Shown piece after piece: positions 12,420-19,433 of a stretch of DNA of 64,000 nt (its first letter is position 1; every line of letters starts with the position of its first letter). Both the position numbers and the translations under genes were made by a program. The stretch comes from Thalassovita mediterranea (GTDB taxonomy: Bacteria > Pseudomonadota > Alphaproteobacteria > Rhodobacterales > Rhodobacteraceae). The stretch is taken from contig NZ_CYSF01000012.1 in assembly GCF_001458435.1 (NCBI RefSeq), forward strand, positions 1 to 64,000. Reading direction: 5' to 3'. The notes under the pieces are model-generated. The model was not told the origin of the DNA and did no database searches. It worked only from the letters and a program-made list of their open reading frames with translations.

Positions 12420-12638
12420 ATGGGCGGCGGGCAAATGAAAACCCCGGCGCACGGGCAAGTGCAACCGGGGCAGGATAACCGCTATGCGAATGCGGCGGGC
12501 ATCCCCAAAGTATCACAACCAAAGCGCTGCGCAAAGCGCGCTGGGCTGTATCAGATCCACCCTGATGGCGGCGCTTTCGCGGGAACTTATGGCCGTTACA
12601 TCTTGCGCGCCCAAGTCGTGAAAGGCGGTGCGGAATGA
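12420..12638 (+). CDS. small hypothetical protein of the element
   Basis: 72 residues starting at the ATG one base after the AlpA stop. N-terminal half is rich in Gly, Gln, Pro and Asn and looks disordered; the C-terminal half (AGLYQIHPDGGAFAGTYGRY) could form a small beta sheet. The stop overlaps the next ATG by four bases. No family recognised. Kept as a gene because of the perfect overlaps on both sides. Confidence 0.6.
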   Translation: MGGGQMKTPAHGQVQPGQDNRYANAAGIPKVSQPKRCAKRAGLYQIHPDGGAFAGTYGRYILRAQVVKGGAE

Positions 12639-13153
12639 GCAAGCCATACAAATATCACAAGAAAGGCACTGGGCGGCACGTACAGCTTCCAGAGTGGCTT
12701 CAAGCGACGGAGGCATGGGCAACCATGCGCCCAGCGCCAAGGGCGCTCTACATCGAATTGAAACGGCGCTTTAACGGATCGAACAATGGGGAGATCTATC
12801 TTAGCCACCGTGTCGCTGGAGAAGCTTTGAATGCTGACAAAGACTCGATTGGTCCATGGTTGAAAGTGCTACAAGAGCGCGGATTCATTTCCCTAAGCAC
12901 TCCACCACACCTTGGATCTTCTGGCATTGGGAGGGCATCAAAATGGCGGTTGGAAGAACTTCCAACGCCTGATGGAAAGCCCGCAACTAAGAGCTTTATG
13001 CGATGGAAGGAAAAACAAAATCCCCGCGCAAAAAACGGGACACCGCGTCACAAAAAACAGGACACTAAACCCGATAACGCGGCTCAACAGGCAGGAACTG
13101 TCATAGAAATTGGGACGCCCAGCGCGCAAAATCAAAAAGTCGCGTCACAATGA
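12635..13153 (+). CDS. winged-helix DNA-binding protein, possible replication or regulatory function
   Basis: 172 residues. Residues 30-90 (APRALYIELKRRFNG, then NGEIYLSHRVAGEAL, then GPWLKVLQERGFI) look like a winged helix-turn-helix of the kind in small plasmid and phage replication initiators: an amphipathic helix, a recognition helix, and a beta wing. The C-terminal 50 residues are basic and polar (KEKQNPRAKNGTPRHKKQ), likely a flexible nucleic-acid-binding tail. Joined by ATGA to genes on both sides. A replication role would fit a satellite able to copy itself, but no origin or helicase was found. Confidence 0.6.
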   Translation: MSKPYKYHKKGTGRHVQLPEWLQATEAWATMRPAPRALYIELKRRFNGSNNGEIYLSHRVAGEALNADKDSIGPWLKVLQERGFISLSTPPHLGSSGIGRASKWRLEELPTPDGKPATKSFMRWKEKQNPRAKNGTPRHKKQDTKPDNAAQQAGTVIEIGTPSAQNQKVASQ

Positions 13154-13545
13154 TTGGGACATATATAGATATAGCCATAGGCAGTGCGTTCTATGACAGT
13201 TGGATAGACGCCACCAAATGCGCTCTACCAAATTGGCTTTCCGCACTGCCAAGTTGGTGCTGGCCTTTCTTGGTTCCAGACTACTGCGCCCCTTCACAGT
13301 CGCTTTGGCAGTGGGTGACGCTCTTGTTTGCACACTTTGGTTTGGGCACGTTTCTGGGCCTCTTTTCGCCACGCATTGCGCTGGGCGTCCTGATGCTCTG
13401 GGCCACCAAAGAGGGCTTTGCGGATCTGCCGATTGCGGGTTGGCCTTGGCAAGTGGTGCTGGATAGCGCCATCGACTTAGGCGCGGGCATTCTGGGTGTG
13501 GTGGCTATCACTCGACCAATCAATAAACGGAGGCGTCATGGCTGA
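13150..13545 (+). CDS. small integral membrane protein of the element
   Basis: 131 residues. Two or three membrane helices are likely: about 55-75 (VTLLFAHFGLGTFLGLF), about 76-90 (ALGVLMLWATKE) and about 105-122 (DSAIDLGAGILGVVAI). It ends in a basic tail (NKRRRHG), giving positive-inside topology for the C-terminus. Its length and position would suit a holin-like or membrane-acting element protein, but no family is recognised. Four-base overlap with the gene before and eight-base overlap with the one after. Confidence 0.65.
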   Translation: MIGTYIDIAIGSAFYDSWIDATKCALPNWLSALPSWCWPFLVPDYCAPSQSLWQWVTLLFAHFGLGTFLGLFSPRIALGVLMLWATKEGFADLPIAGWPWQVVLDSAIDLGAGILGVVAITRPINKRRRHG

Positions 13546-13978
13546 CCGAAACAACCGCCCCAAAACGGGCCGCGATGAAGCTGGCCGATTCACAACGGGA
13601 AACCCCGGACGCCCCCTAGGAGCGCGCCACAAAGCCACTAAGGCAGCGCTGGCGTTGCTTGATGGTGAGGCCGACGCCCTATCGCGTAAAGCAGTCGAAC
13701 TGGCCCTAAACGGCGACACAACGGCTCTGAGGCTATGTCTTGAGCGTATCGCCCCGCCACGCAAAGACGCGCCCGTCACTTTTGACCTTCCGGCAATGCA
13801 ATGTGCACAGGATGCAGCAAAGGCCGCTGGCACGGTGTTGCAAGGCGTTGCGCTGGGCGAATTGACGCCAACCGAAGGCGCACACGTTATGGCCTTGATT
13901 GAGAACTACCGGCGGACCTTGGAAACAACAGAAATTGAACAGCGCATAGCAGCGCTGGAAGCGGAGGCGCTTAAATGA
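13538..13978 (+). CDS. DUF5681 domain protein
   Basis: 146 residues from the ATG at 13538, preceded by ggagg. The start GRFTTGNPGRPLGARHK is the DUF5681 signature, followed by an Ala/Leu-rich helical segment (LALLDGEADALSRKAVELAL) and a C-terminal coiled coil (LETTEIEQRIAALEAEAL). DUF5681 genes are common in phages and phage-like islands next to packaging genes, which has led to a small-terminase hypothesis. That would give this element a way to redirect a helper phage, but no large terminase is here. Confidence 0.75.
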   Translation: MADRNNRPKTGRDEAGRFTTGNPGRPLGARHKATKAALALLDGEADALSRKAVELALNGDTTALRLCLERIAPPRKDAPVTFDLPAMQCAQDAAKAAGTVLQGVALGELTPTEGAHVMALIENYRRTLETTEIEQRIAALEAEALK

Positions 13979-14214
13979 CGTTTAGACATCGACTAGATAA
14001 GCTTGCTGCAAAGGCCCCAATGTCAGCAAGTGAACGCCCGACTGAAATCTTTATTGTTGGTATCTGTCCGGAAACCCAAGAAGCTGTTTCCGCTTTTGGT
14101 ATGTATTCTAGGCAGTCTTTCGAACGCACAAGCGACGAAACTGAAGTGGAGTTTAACGAACGTATCAATCGGTACGGACGGGCGAAGGATATACTACCAG
14201 AAAAATCGCATTGA
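13975..14214 (+). CDS. hypothetical protein of the element
   Basis: 79 residues; ATG overlaps the DUF5681 stop by four bases. A short globular stretch (TEIFIVGICPETQEAVSAFG) suggests a beta-hairpin fold. No motif recognised. Last of the tightly coupled run; the next gene is 79 bases on. Confidence 0.6.
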   Translation: MTFRHRLDKLAAKAPMSASERPTEIFIVGICPETQEAVSAFGMYSRQSFERTSDETEVEFNERINRYGRAKDILPEKSH

Positions 14215-14293
14215 TTTTCATCCAAATCGCTTGGCTTCTCTTGGATGAAATGCAGACTTAACTTTGAACGTAGCGAATCAAAGAGGTTGTCAC

Positions 14294-14605
14294 GTGAGCT
14301 TTTATCCGGAACGAAAGTTCAAGTATGTCGTTTACAAACTAACGTTTCCGAATGGCAAAATTTACGTAGGCAAAGACATCGGCGTAGGGGGCCACTCAAT
14401 CCGGTATTTCGGGTCATGGAACCGTGAAATCGTTGGAAAGGACTTTACCAAAGACGAGCTTGCAGACTTCACCCTTCGCAAGGAAATCATCTTTGAGTGC
14501 GAGGATAAGACCGAAGTTTCCAAACGCGAGATGGATCTAATAGTCGAGCTTGGGGCTAACAATCCTGAGCGGGGTTACAACCAGACGCCCAAGTTTAGGG
14601 GTTAA
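14294..14605 (+). CDS. GIY-YIG-type nuclease domain protein
   Basis: 103 residues from a GTG that has agagg seven bases upstream. YVVYKLTFPNGKIYVGKDIG at about 10-30 is a GIY-YIG core: the two short strands with Tyr residues around the NGK turn. Further down, RYFGSW and a KEIIFECEDKTEVSKRE segment fit the helix carrying the Arg and the catalytic Glu. Such stand-alone domains occur in homing endonucleases of phages and mobile introns. Here it may cut a competitor's DNA or help the element spread. An earlier in-frame TTG (14264) has no site. Confidence 0.75.
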   Translation: MSFYPERKFKYVVYKLTFPNGKIYVGKDIGVGGHSIRYFGSWNREIVGKDFTKDELADFTLRKEIIFECEDKTEVSKREMDLIVELGANNPERGYNQTPKFRG

Positions 14606-14816
14606 AAAATAACCTGCACCTTTTAGAGGGTGGCTGTTTCCCTCATTGAGCCAACCAGTGACCTGCGTGGGGAGGCGTATTGCATACACCCCTAAATAAC
14701 ATTCTAGCACAGACGGCTAAATCAGTGGTTCACCAACAGCGCAAAGGGGGATAATTAGGGGGATAAGAAACCATACAATCCGCCATTTATCAAAAAAAAC
14801 AAATGATTAGGCTGGA
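14606..14816. other. non-coding right end of the element
   Basis: No gene seen. It holds a weak inverted copy of the 12-bp unit (tacacccctaaa at 14685-14696), the tandem pair at 14742-14765, and an A-run just inside the attachment site. Confidence 0.6.
14742..14765 (+). repeat. pair of 12-bp tandem units at right end of element
   Basis: caaagggggata (14742-14753) and attagggggata (14754-14765), head to tail, 51 bases inside the attR repeat. The second is the exact reverse complement of 10243-10254. Confidence 0.65.
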
Positions 14817-14834
14817 TTTATGGTGCCCAGAAGA
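14817..14834 (+). repeat. attR, right 18-bp attachment repeat within tRNA-Leu
   Basis: tttatggtgcccagaaga; overlaps the CCA and acceptor strand of tRNA-Leu, so the tRNA is kept intact by the integration. Confidence 0.92.
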
Positions 14835-14907
14835 GGACTCGAACCTCCACGTCCATACGGACACTAGCACCTGAAGCTAGCGCGTCTACCAATTCCGCCA
14901 TCTGGGC
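14821..14907 (-). tRNA. tRNA-Leu (anticodon CAG)
   Basis: 87-nt class II tRNA with a long variable arm and encoded CCA. Acceptor gcccaga pairs with tctgggc; the anticodon loop ttcaggt gives CAG. The 3' end is the integration site of the element to its left. Confidence 0.96.
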
Positions 14908-15055
14908 ACGGGTTGGTGAGGGGCGTTCTAAGGTTAGTGCGGGGGGGTGTCAACGCGATTTTTGAAGTTTTTTTTGCCGCAGGCAATCTCCTTGTGAAAA
15001 ACCCCTGTAAGCGTTAGAAAACTGCAGCAAATTTTTCTTAGCCGGAGCCTGTAGT

Positions 15056-16033
15056 ATGTCGAAACTCGTGACCATTTTTGGCGGATCTGGATTCGTCGGC
15101 CGCTACATCGCGCGCCGTTTGGCGAAAGAGGGCTGGCGCGTGCGCGTTGCAGTGCGTCGCCCGAATGAGGCAATGCACGTAAAGCCTTACGGCACCCCTG
15201 GTCAGGTCGAACCCGTGCTGTGCAACATCCGCGATGAGGCATCGGTTGCCTCGGTCATGACTGGTTCGGACGCGGTAGTGAACTGTGTGGGTATTCTGGC
15301 AGAGGCAGGCAAAAACGGCTTTGATTCTGTGCAGGCCGAAGGTGCTGGTCGCGTCGCCCGGATCGCTGCGGACCAAGGCGTCGAAACCTTTGTTCATCTG
15401 TCGGCCATTGGCGCTGACGCCACCAGCAAGAGCGCCTATGCCCGTACCAAGGGTGCCGGCGAGGCAGCGGTTCAGGCGGCCTTCCCGTCTGCGGTGATCC
15501 TGCGCCCGTCGATCATTTTTGGGCCAGAAGACGATTTCTTTAACCGCTTTGCGGGCATGTTCGGTCCGGTCCTGCCGCTGGTGGGGGGCAACACCGTGTT
15601 CCAGCCGGTCTATGTTGATGATGTCGCCCGCGCCGCAGTTCTGGGTGTGGAGGGCAAGGCGCCTGCGGGCATCTACGAGCTGGGCGGTCCTGATGCACAC
15701 AGCATGAAAACCCTGATGAAGGATATGTTGACCGTGATCCGCCGCCGCAAGCTGGTGGTGAATCTGCCGTTTTTTGCGGGCTCGCTGATGGGCTGGTCGT
15801 TTGATCTGGTGAAAAAGCTGAGCTTCGGTCTGGTCAAGGGGCCGATCACTGCGGATCAGGTGAAACTGCTGCGTCAGGACAATGTGGTGTCCGAAGGCGC
15901 TAAAGGCTTCACAGATCTGGATATCTCCCCCGTCGCGATGGAGGCTGTCCTGCCCGATTACCTGTGGCGGTTCCGTCCGTCGGGGCAGTATCTGGCGATC
16001 AAGGAATCGGCCAAGAACCTGCGTCACGGCTGA
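15056..16033 (+). CDS. NAD(P)-binding protein, complex I NDUFA9-like subunit family
   Basis: 325 residues, atypical short-chain dehydrogenase fold. The nucleotide-binding loop is TIFGGSGFVGRYIARRL at about 6-22, with AVVNCVGIL near 75-83, and FVHLSAIGAD and AYARTKGAGE where the Ser and Tyr-x-x-x-Lys segments of this family occur. The family includes the 39-kDa accessory subunit of mitochondrial complex I and its alphaproteobacterial relatives. It is more likely a structural or regulatory NADPH-binding protein than an enzyme. Stands alone, with a terminator after it. Confidence 0.85.
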   Translation: MSKLVTIFGGSGFVGRYIARRLAKEGWRVRVAVRRPNEAMHVKPYGTPGQVEPVLCNIRDEASVASVMTGSDAVVNCVGILAEAGKNGFDSVQAEGAGRVARIAADQGVETFVHLSAIGADATSKSAYARTKGAGEAAVQAAFPSAVILRPSIIFGPEDDFFNRFAGMFGPVLPLVGGNTVFQPVYVDDVARAAVLGVEGKAPAGIYELGGPDAHSMKTLMKDMLTVIRRRKLVVNLPFFAGSLMGWSFDLVKKLSFGLVKGPITADQVKLLRQDNVVSEGAKGFTDLDISPVAMEAVLPDYLWRFRPSGQYLAIKESAKNLRHG

Positions 16034-16062
16034 TCCACAGTCGATACTGATTTCATGACTTG

Positions 16063-16091
16063 GGCGTCGGGATATTCCCCGGCGCCTTTTT
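16063..16091 (+). terminator. intrinsic terminator
   Basis: Stem ggcgtcggg / cccggcgcc (one T-G pair) with loop atatt, followed by five T. Confidence 0.88.
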
Positions 16092-16262
16092 CGTATGCCG
16101 CACGGCTGATTACGGGGGATCGGGTTATTGGGACGGTTGTGGTATCCCAGTGGTGTGTTAGGCATACCTATCAATTGTAGGGATGATTTGCTGCCCGTAT
16201 GGGCAGAAGGTGGATCTACCAAATTCCGTTATTTCCTAGCCATTTAATGAAGGCGTCGCTTG

Positions 16263-16814
16263 GTGTCAGATCGCTTGGTCAGTTACAATGCGTCCGTGGT
16301 GTCGGGGCGTGGCATTGCCCGCGACCATGTTGCAGCCGAATACAATGATTTTCGGCAAGCGACGGGAGAGGAGCTGTTTCTTGGTTCATTGAACCTTGTC
16401 TTGGCTGAACCTGTCCTCCTCAACAGGGACACAGCGGTTTCAACTGGCGATAGCGGACGTCTGCTTTGGCAGGCGCACCTTCAGGGGATGTCTGTTTGGG
16501 TTTATCGCTATGCGAACGCTCCCTTGCATGTAGCGGAGATACTATCGCCGGTAAAATTGCGTGATGCGTTTGACCTGACCGATGGGGATACTGTCGATAT
16601 TGTCTTGTCTAAACGTGATATCGTGCCGTTGTCGCGAAGACGGCAGGCGGCCTGGCGGCTTTTGTGGCAGGGGCGCGGACATTGGGCATACCAACGGGAT
16701 TGGTACTACTGGCGATTTCGAACCTTGGCGGCAGATTTGGGGGCGACCCAAAAACCGATCCGCCGCGGGGTTGTCTTGTCTATTCTGAAATATGTTATTC
16801 GTGGCTTTCGCTAG
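16263..16814 (+). CDS. DUF120-like protein (archaeal riboflavin-kinase-like fold)
   Basis: 183 residues from GTG at 16263 (a TTG one codon earlier is also possible). VVSGRGIARDHVAAEYNDF, then LFLGSLNLVLAEPV, and later AEILSPVKLRDAFDLTDGDT, follow the order and spacing of the archaeal DUF120 domain: the glycine-rich loop, the GTLN-like segment and the terminal VEIISPxxLRxxLxLxDG block. The archaeal proteins are CTP-dependent riboflavin kinases. The last 60 residues (rich in Arg and Trp) extend beyond that domain. The key loop reads GSLN rather than GTLN. Activity on riboflavin is not assured; family assignment is by eye. Confidence 0.5.
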   Translation: MSDRLVSYNASVVSGRGIARDHVAAEYNDFRQATGEELFLGSLNLVLAEPVLLNRDTAVSTGDSGRLLWQAHLQGMSVWVYRYANAPLHVAEILSPVKLRDAFDLTDGDTVDIVLSKRDIVPLSRRRQAAWRLLWQGRGHWAYQRDWYYWRFRTLAADLGATQKPIRRGVVLSILKYVIRGFR

Positions 16815-16830
16815 AATGTGCGGTCGTGGA

Positions 16831-17637
16831 TCAGGCCGTATAGCCGATCCACAACAGCGCGATACCCAAAAGCACCCGATAAATCACATAGGGGGTGAAG
16901 CTGACGGATCGCAGCAGTCGCATCATTAACGTCAGTGCCAGCAGGGCTGCGATAAAGGATAGGCCGGCGACGATTGCGCCATCGCGCAGTGCGTTCATGT
17001 TTGCTTCTCCGGCTGCTTTGACGCCCAGCAGGCTGCCTGATGCGATGATTGTCGGGATCGACATCAGCATGGCCAGCTTGGCAGCGTCCTGTCGATCGTA
17101 GCCTAGCCAGCGACCGGCGGTGATGGTGATGCCTGATCGCGATGTCCCGGGGATCAGCGCCAACATTTGCGCGATCCCCATCCACAGTGCATCACGCCAG
17201 GTCCAGTCGCCTGTGGTCTTCTCGGCGGAGCCACGTTGGTCAGTCCAGTAAAGAAGCAGACCAAAACCCAGCATCGTCCAGCCGATCACGGTGATCGACC
17301 GCATGTGGTCGTTTAGTCCAGACATGGCCAGAAACAGTCCAAACAGGATCACCGGAACAGTCGCGATCAGCAGAAGGAATGCCAGCTTGCTTCCTTCGGT
17401 GTCGATGCGACCGGTGAGCATACGGGGGATGCCGCTGAGGCCGATCCGCACATCGCGCCAAAAATACAGGACGACTGCGCCCAACGTGCCAACGTGGGCA
17501 GCGACATCAATGATCTGGCCTTGGTCCTGCAGGCCTGAAAGATTCGGTAGTAGAATCAGGTGGCCAGAGGATGAAATCGGTAGAAATTCGGTAATGCCCT
17601 GAATTAGGGCCAAAATAGTTAGGTGAAGAATAGACAT
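16831..17637 (-). CDS. uppP: undecaprenyl-diphosphatase
   Basis: Integral membrane enzyme that dephosphorylates undecaprenyl pyrophosphate to recycle the lipid carrier of peptidoglycan synthesis; loss or gain alters bacitracin sensitivity. 268 residues, the normal length, with about eight hydrophobic segments. The first active-site motif is QGITEFLPISSSGH (13-26, with Glu17 and His26), the second PGTSRSG (163-169, Arg167). Convergent with the DUF120-like gene, 16 bases apart. No partner gene is adjacent. Confidence 0.95.
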   Translation of the reverse strand: MSILHLTILALIQGITEFLPISSSGHLILLPNLSGLQDQGQIIDVAAHVGTLGAVVLYFWRDVRIGLSGIPRMLTGRIDTEGSKLAFLLLIATVPVILFGLFLAMSGLNDHMRSITVIGWTMLGFGLLLYWTDQRGSAEKTTGDWTWRDALWMGIAQMLALIPGTSRSGITITAGRWLGYDRQDAAKLAMLMSIPTIIASGSLLGVKAAGEANMNALRDGAIVAGLSFIAALLALTLMMRLLRSVSFTPYVIYRVLLGIALLWIGYTA

Positions 17638-17824
17638 TGTGGATTTTCTCAGATGCTGAATTGTCTTGTGTATAACTTATTGAGTTTTCATCAGAAGAAT
17701 TAATAAAGGTCCGACTCGGACTTAAAAATCATCGCTTGGCGGCGATATTTCTGCTGTGCGGCGAAAAAATCCGCAACTTAGGTCAGCTTTTATGACTTTT
17801 CTTTAATTCGATGCTGTCTTAAAA

Positions 17825-17861
17825 GGCGCTGGACTAATGTTTTGTTCAGAAAGGCAGCGCC
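17825..17861 (+). promoter_or_regulatory. hairpin enclosing the gltD ribosome-binding site
   Basis: ggcgctg (17825-17831) pairs with cagcgcc (17855-17861), the latter touching the GTG start. The Shine-Dalgarno-like agaaagg (17848-17854) ends the loop, so folding would hide the start region. Seen directly; regulatory effect is inference. Confidence 0.45.
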
Positions 17862-19301
17862 GTGGCCAAGCAACCGATGCTGAAATTTGTGACCGTTGAT
17901 CGTGACATGCCGGTAAAACGGCAGGCGGATGAGCGTAACAAAGACTTCAATGAGATCTACGCGGAATATGCGACCGCCAAGGCCGAAGAGCAGGCCAGCC
18001 GGTGCAGCCAGTGTGGCGTGCCCTACTGTCAGGCGCATTGCCCGCTGCACAACAACATTCCCGACTGGCTGAACATGACCGCCACCGGCCGTCTGGAAGA
18101 GGCTTATCAGATCTCTCAGGCTACAAACTCCTTCCCGGAAATCTGTGGCCGTATCTGTCCGCAGGACCGTCTGTGCGAAGGCAACTGTGTGATCGAACAG
18201 TCGGGCCATGGCACTGTCACTATCGGCTCGGTCGAGAAGTACATCACCGACACCGCGTGGGAAAACGGCTGGGTGAAACCGATCGTACCGACGGTTGAGC
18301 GTGACCAGTCGGTTGGCATCATCGGCGCTGGCCCCGGTGGCATGGCGGCAGCGGATATTCTGCGTCGTCAGGGCGTTCAGGTAACGATTTATGACCGCTA
18401 TGACCGTGCGGGCGGCCTGCTGACCTATGGTATCCCCGGTTTCAAACTGGAAAAAGACGTGGTGATGCGCCGCGTTGAACAGCTGGAAAAATCCGGCGTT
18501 GAATTTGTGCTGAACTGCAACGTGGGCGAAGACATCTCGTTTGATGCGATCCGTGGCAAGCATGACGCGGTTATGATCGCTACCGGTGTTTACAAAACCC
18601 GCGATCTGTCCGGCCCTGGTTCGACCGCGACCGGCATTGAACGTGCGATTGATTACCTGACCGTATCGAACAAGCTCAGCTTCGGTGACGAAGTGGCCGA
18701 ATACGCAGATGGCTCGCTGAACGCTGCTGGTAAAAAGGTTGTGGTTATCGGTGGTGGTGACACCGCGATGGACTGTGTGCGTACCGCTGTGCGTCAGGGC
18801 GCAACCTCGGTCAAATGTCTCTACCGTCGTGACCGTGCCAACATGCCCGGGTCCCAGCGCGAGGTTCAGAACGCCGAGGAAGAAGGTGTGGAATTCGTCT
18901 GGCTGGCGGCGCCCAAAGGTTTCACCGAAACCGATGGCAATGTCAGCGGTGTGATGGTTCAGAAAATGCGTCTGGGCGCGCCGGATGCGTCGGGTCGTCA
19001 GGCCCCTGAGGTGATCGAAGGCGCAGATTACGTCGAAGACGCCGATCTGGTGATCAAGGCGCTGGGCTTTGAGCCTGAAGATCTGCCCAAGCTTTGGAAC
19101 ACCGACGGTCTGGAAGTGACCCGTTGGGGCACCATCAAGGCCGAGTTCAAGACCGGCAAGACCGCTCTGGATGGTGTGTATGCCGTTGGCGACATCGTGC
19201 GCGGTGCTTCGCTGGTGGTCTGGGCGATCAAGGACGGCCGCGACAGCGCCGAGGCGATCCTGGAGTATCTGAACGACGCTCAAAGCGTCGCGGCAGAATA
19301 A
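17862..19301 (+). CDS. gltD: glutamate synthase (NADPH) small subunit
   Basis: Takes electrons from NADPH through FAD and iron-sulfur clusters to the large subunit. 479 residues from GTG. Cysteine clusters CSQCGVPYCQAHCPLHNN (about 47-64) and CGRICPQDRLCEGNC (about 94-108) bind the 4Fe-4S centres; IIGAGPGGMAAADIL (FAD) and VVIGGGDTAMDCV (NADPH) are the two Rossmann loops. It precedes gltB with a 132-base gap, likely one transcript. Order gltD-gltB rather than gltB-gltD is seen in some Rhodobacterales. Confidence 0.97.
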   Translation: MAKQPMLKFVTVDRDMPVKRQADERNKDFNEIYAEYATAKAEEQASRCSQCGVPYCQAHCPLHNNIPDWLNMTATGRLEEAYQISQATNSFPEICGRICPQDRLCEGNCVIEQSGHGTVTIGSVEKYITDTAWENGWVKPIVPTVERDQSVGIIGAGPGGMAAADILRRQGVQVTIYDRYDRAGGLLTYGIPGFKLEKDVVMRRVEQLEKSGVEFVLNCNVGEDISFDAIRGKHDAVMIATGVYKTRDLSGPGSTATGIERAIDYLTVSNKLSFGDEVAEYADGSLNAAGKKVVVIGGGDTAMDCVRTAVRQGATSVKCLYRRDRANMPGSQREVQNAEEEGVEFVWLAAPKGFTETDGNVSGVMVQKMRLGAPDASGRQAPEVIEGADYVEDADLVIKALGFEPEDLPKLWNTDGLEVTRWGTIKAEFKTGKTALDGVYAVGDIVRGASLVVWAIKDGRDSAEAILEYLNDAQSVAAE

Positions 19302-19433
19302 GCCCCAACTGTAGAAATTCTGGGCGGCCCGACGCCGCCCATCCCCGCAAAGATACGGCACTGAACGCAGGGCGTGGACATTCCGCCTGACGCAGCGCCG
19401 AGAAGATCACTGCCTCGATTAAGGAGAGCTGAT

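Larger units (their letters stand above)
10175..14834. mobile_element. integrated element (about 4.6 kb) in the 3' end of tRNA-Leu(CAG)
   Basis: Bounded by an exact 18-bp direct repeat (10175-10192 and 14817-14834), of which 14 bases are the tRNA-Leu 3' end. Contents: tyrosine integrase, an unknown protein, an AlpA-type regulator, and six further small genes, most joined by ATGA or short overlaps in one orientation. Tandem 12-bp units sit at the left end, at the integrase start and at the right end. No capsid, terminase large subunit, relaxase or transposase is present. This is too small for a self-sufficient phage or ICE; a phage satellite or minimal integrative element is the best reading, and this is inference. 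Confidence 0.9.

Noticed and set aside
12236..12638. Toxin-antitoxin pair from the two small genes in the element
   Set aside because: The first is clearly AlpA-like and the second has no toxin motif; overlaps are explained by a general packed operon.
15038..16222. Long minus-strand frame opposite the NDUFA9-like gene
   Set aside because: Shadow of the plus-strand gene; composition is rich in His/Arg/Gln and no family is apparent.
17790..19361. 523-residue minus-strand frame opposite gltD
   Set aside because: Antisense shadow of gltD, with no site or motif of its own.
19374..19433. Earlier GTG start for gltB
   Set aside because: No ribosome site, and the extra residues lack the propeptide-like character; the ATG at 19434 has aaggag.
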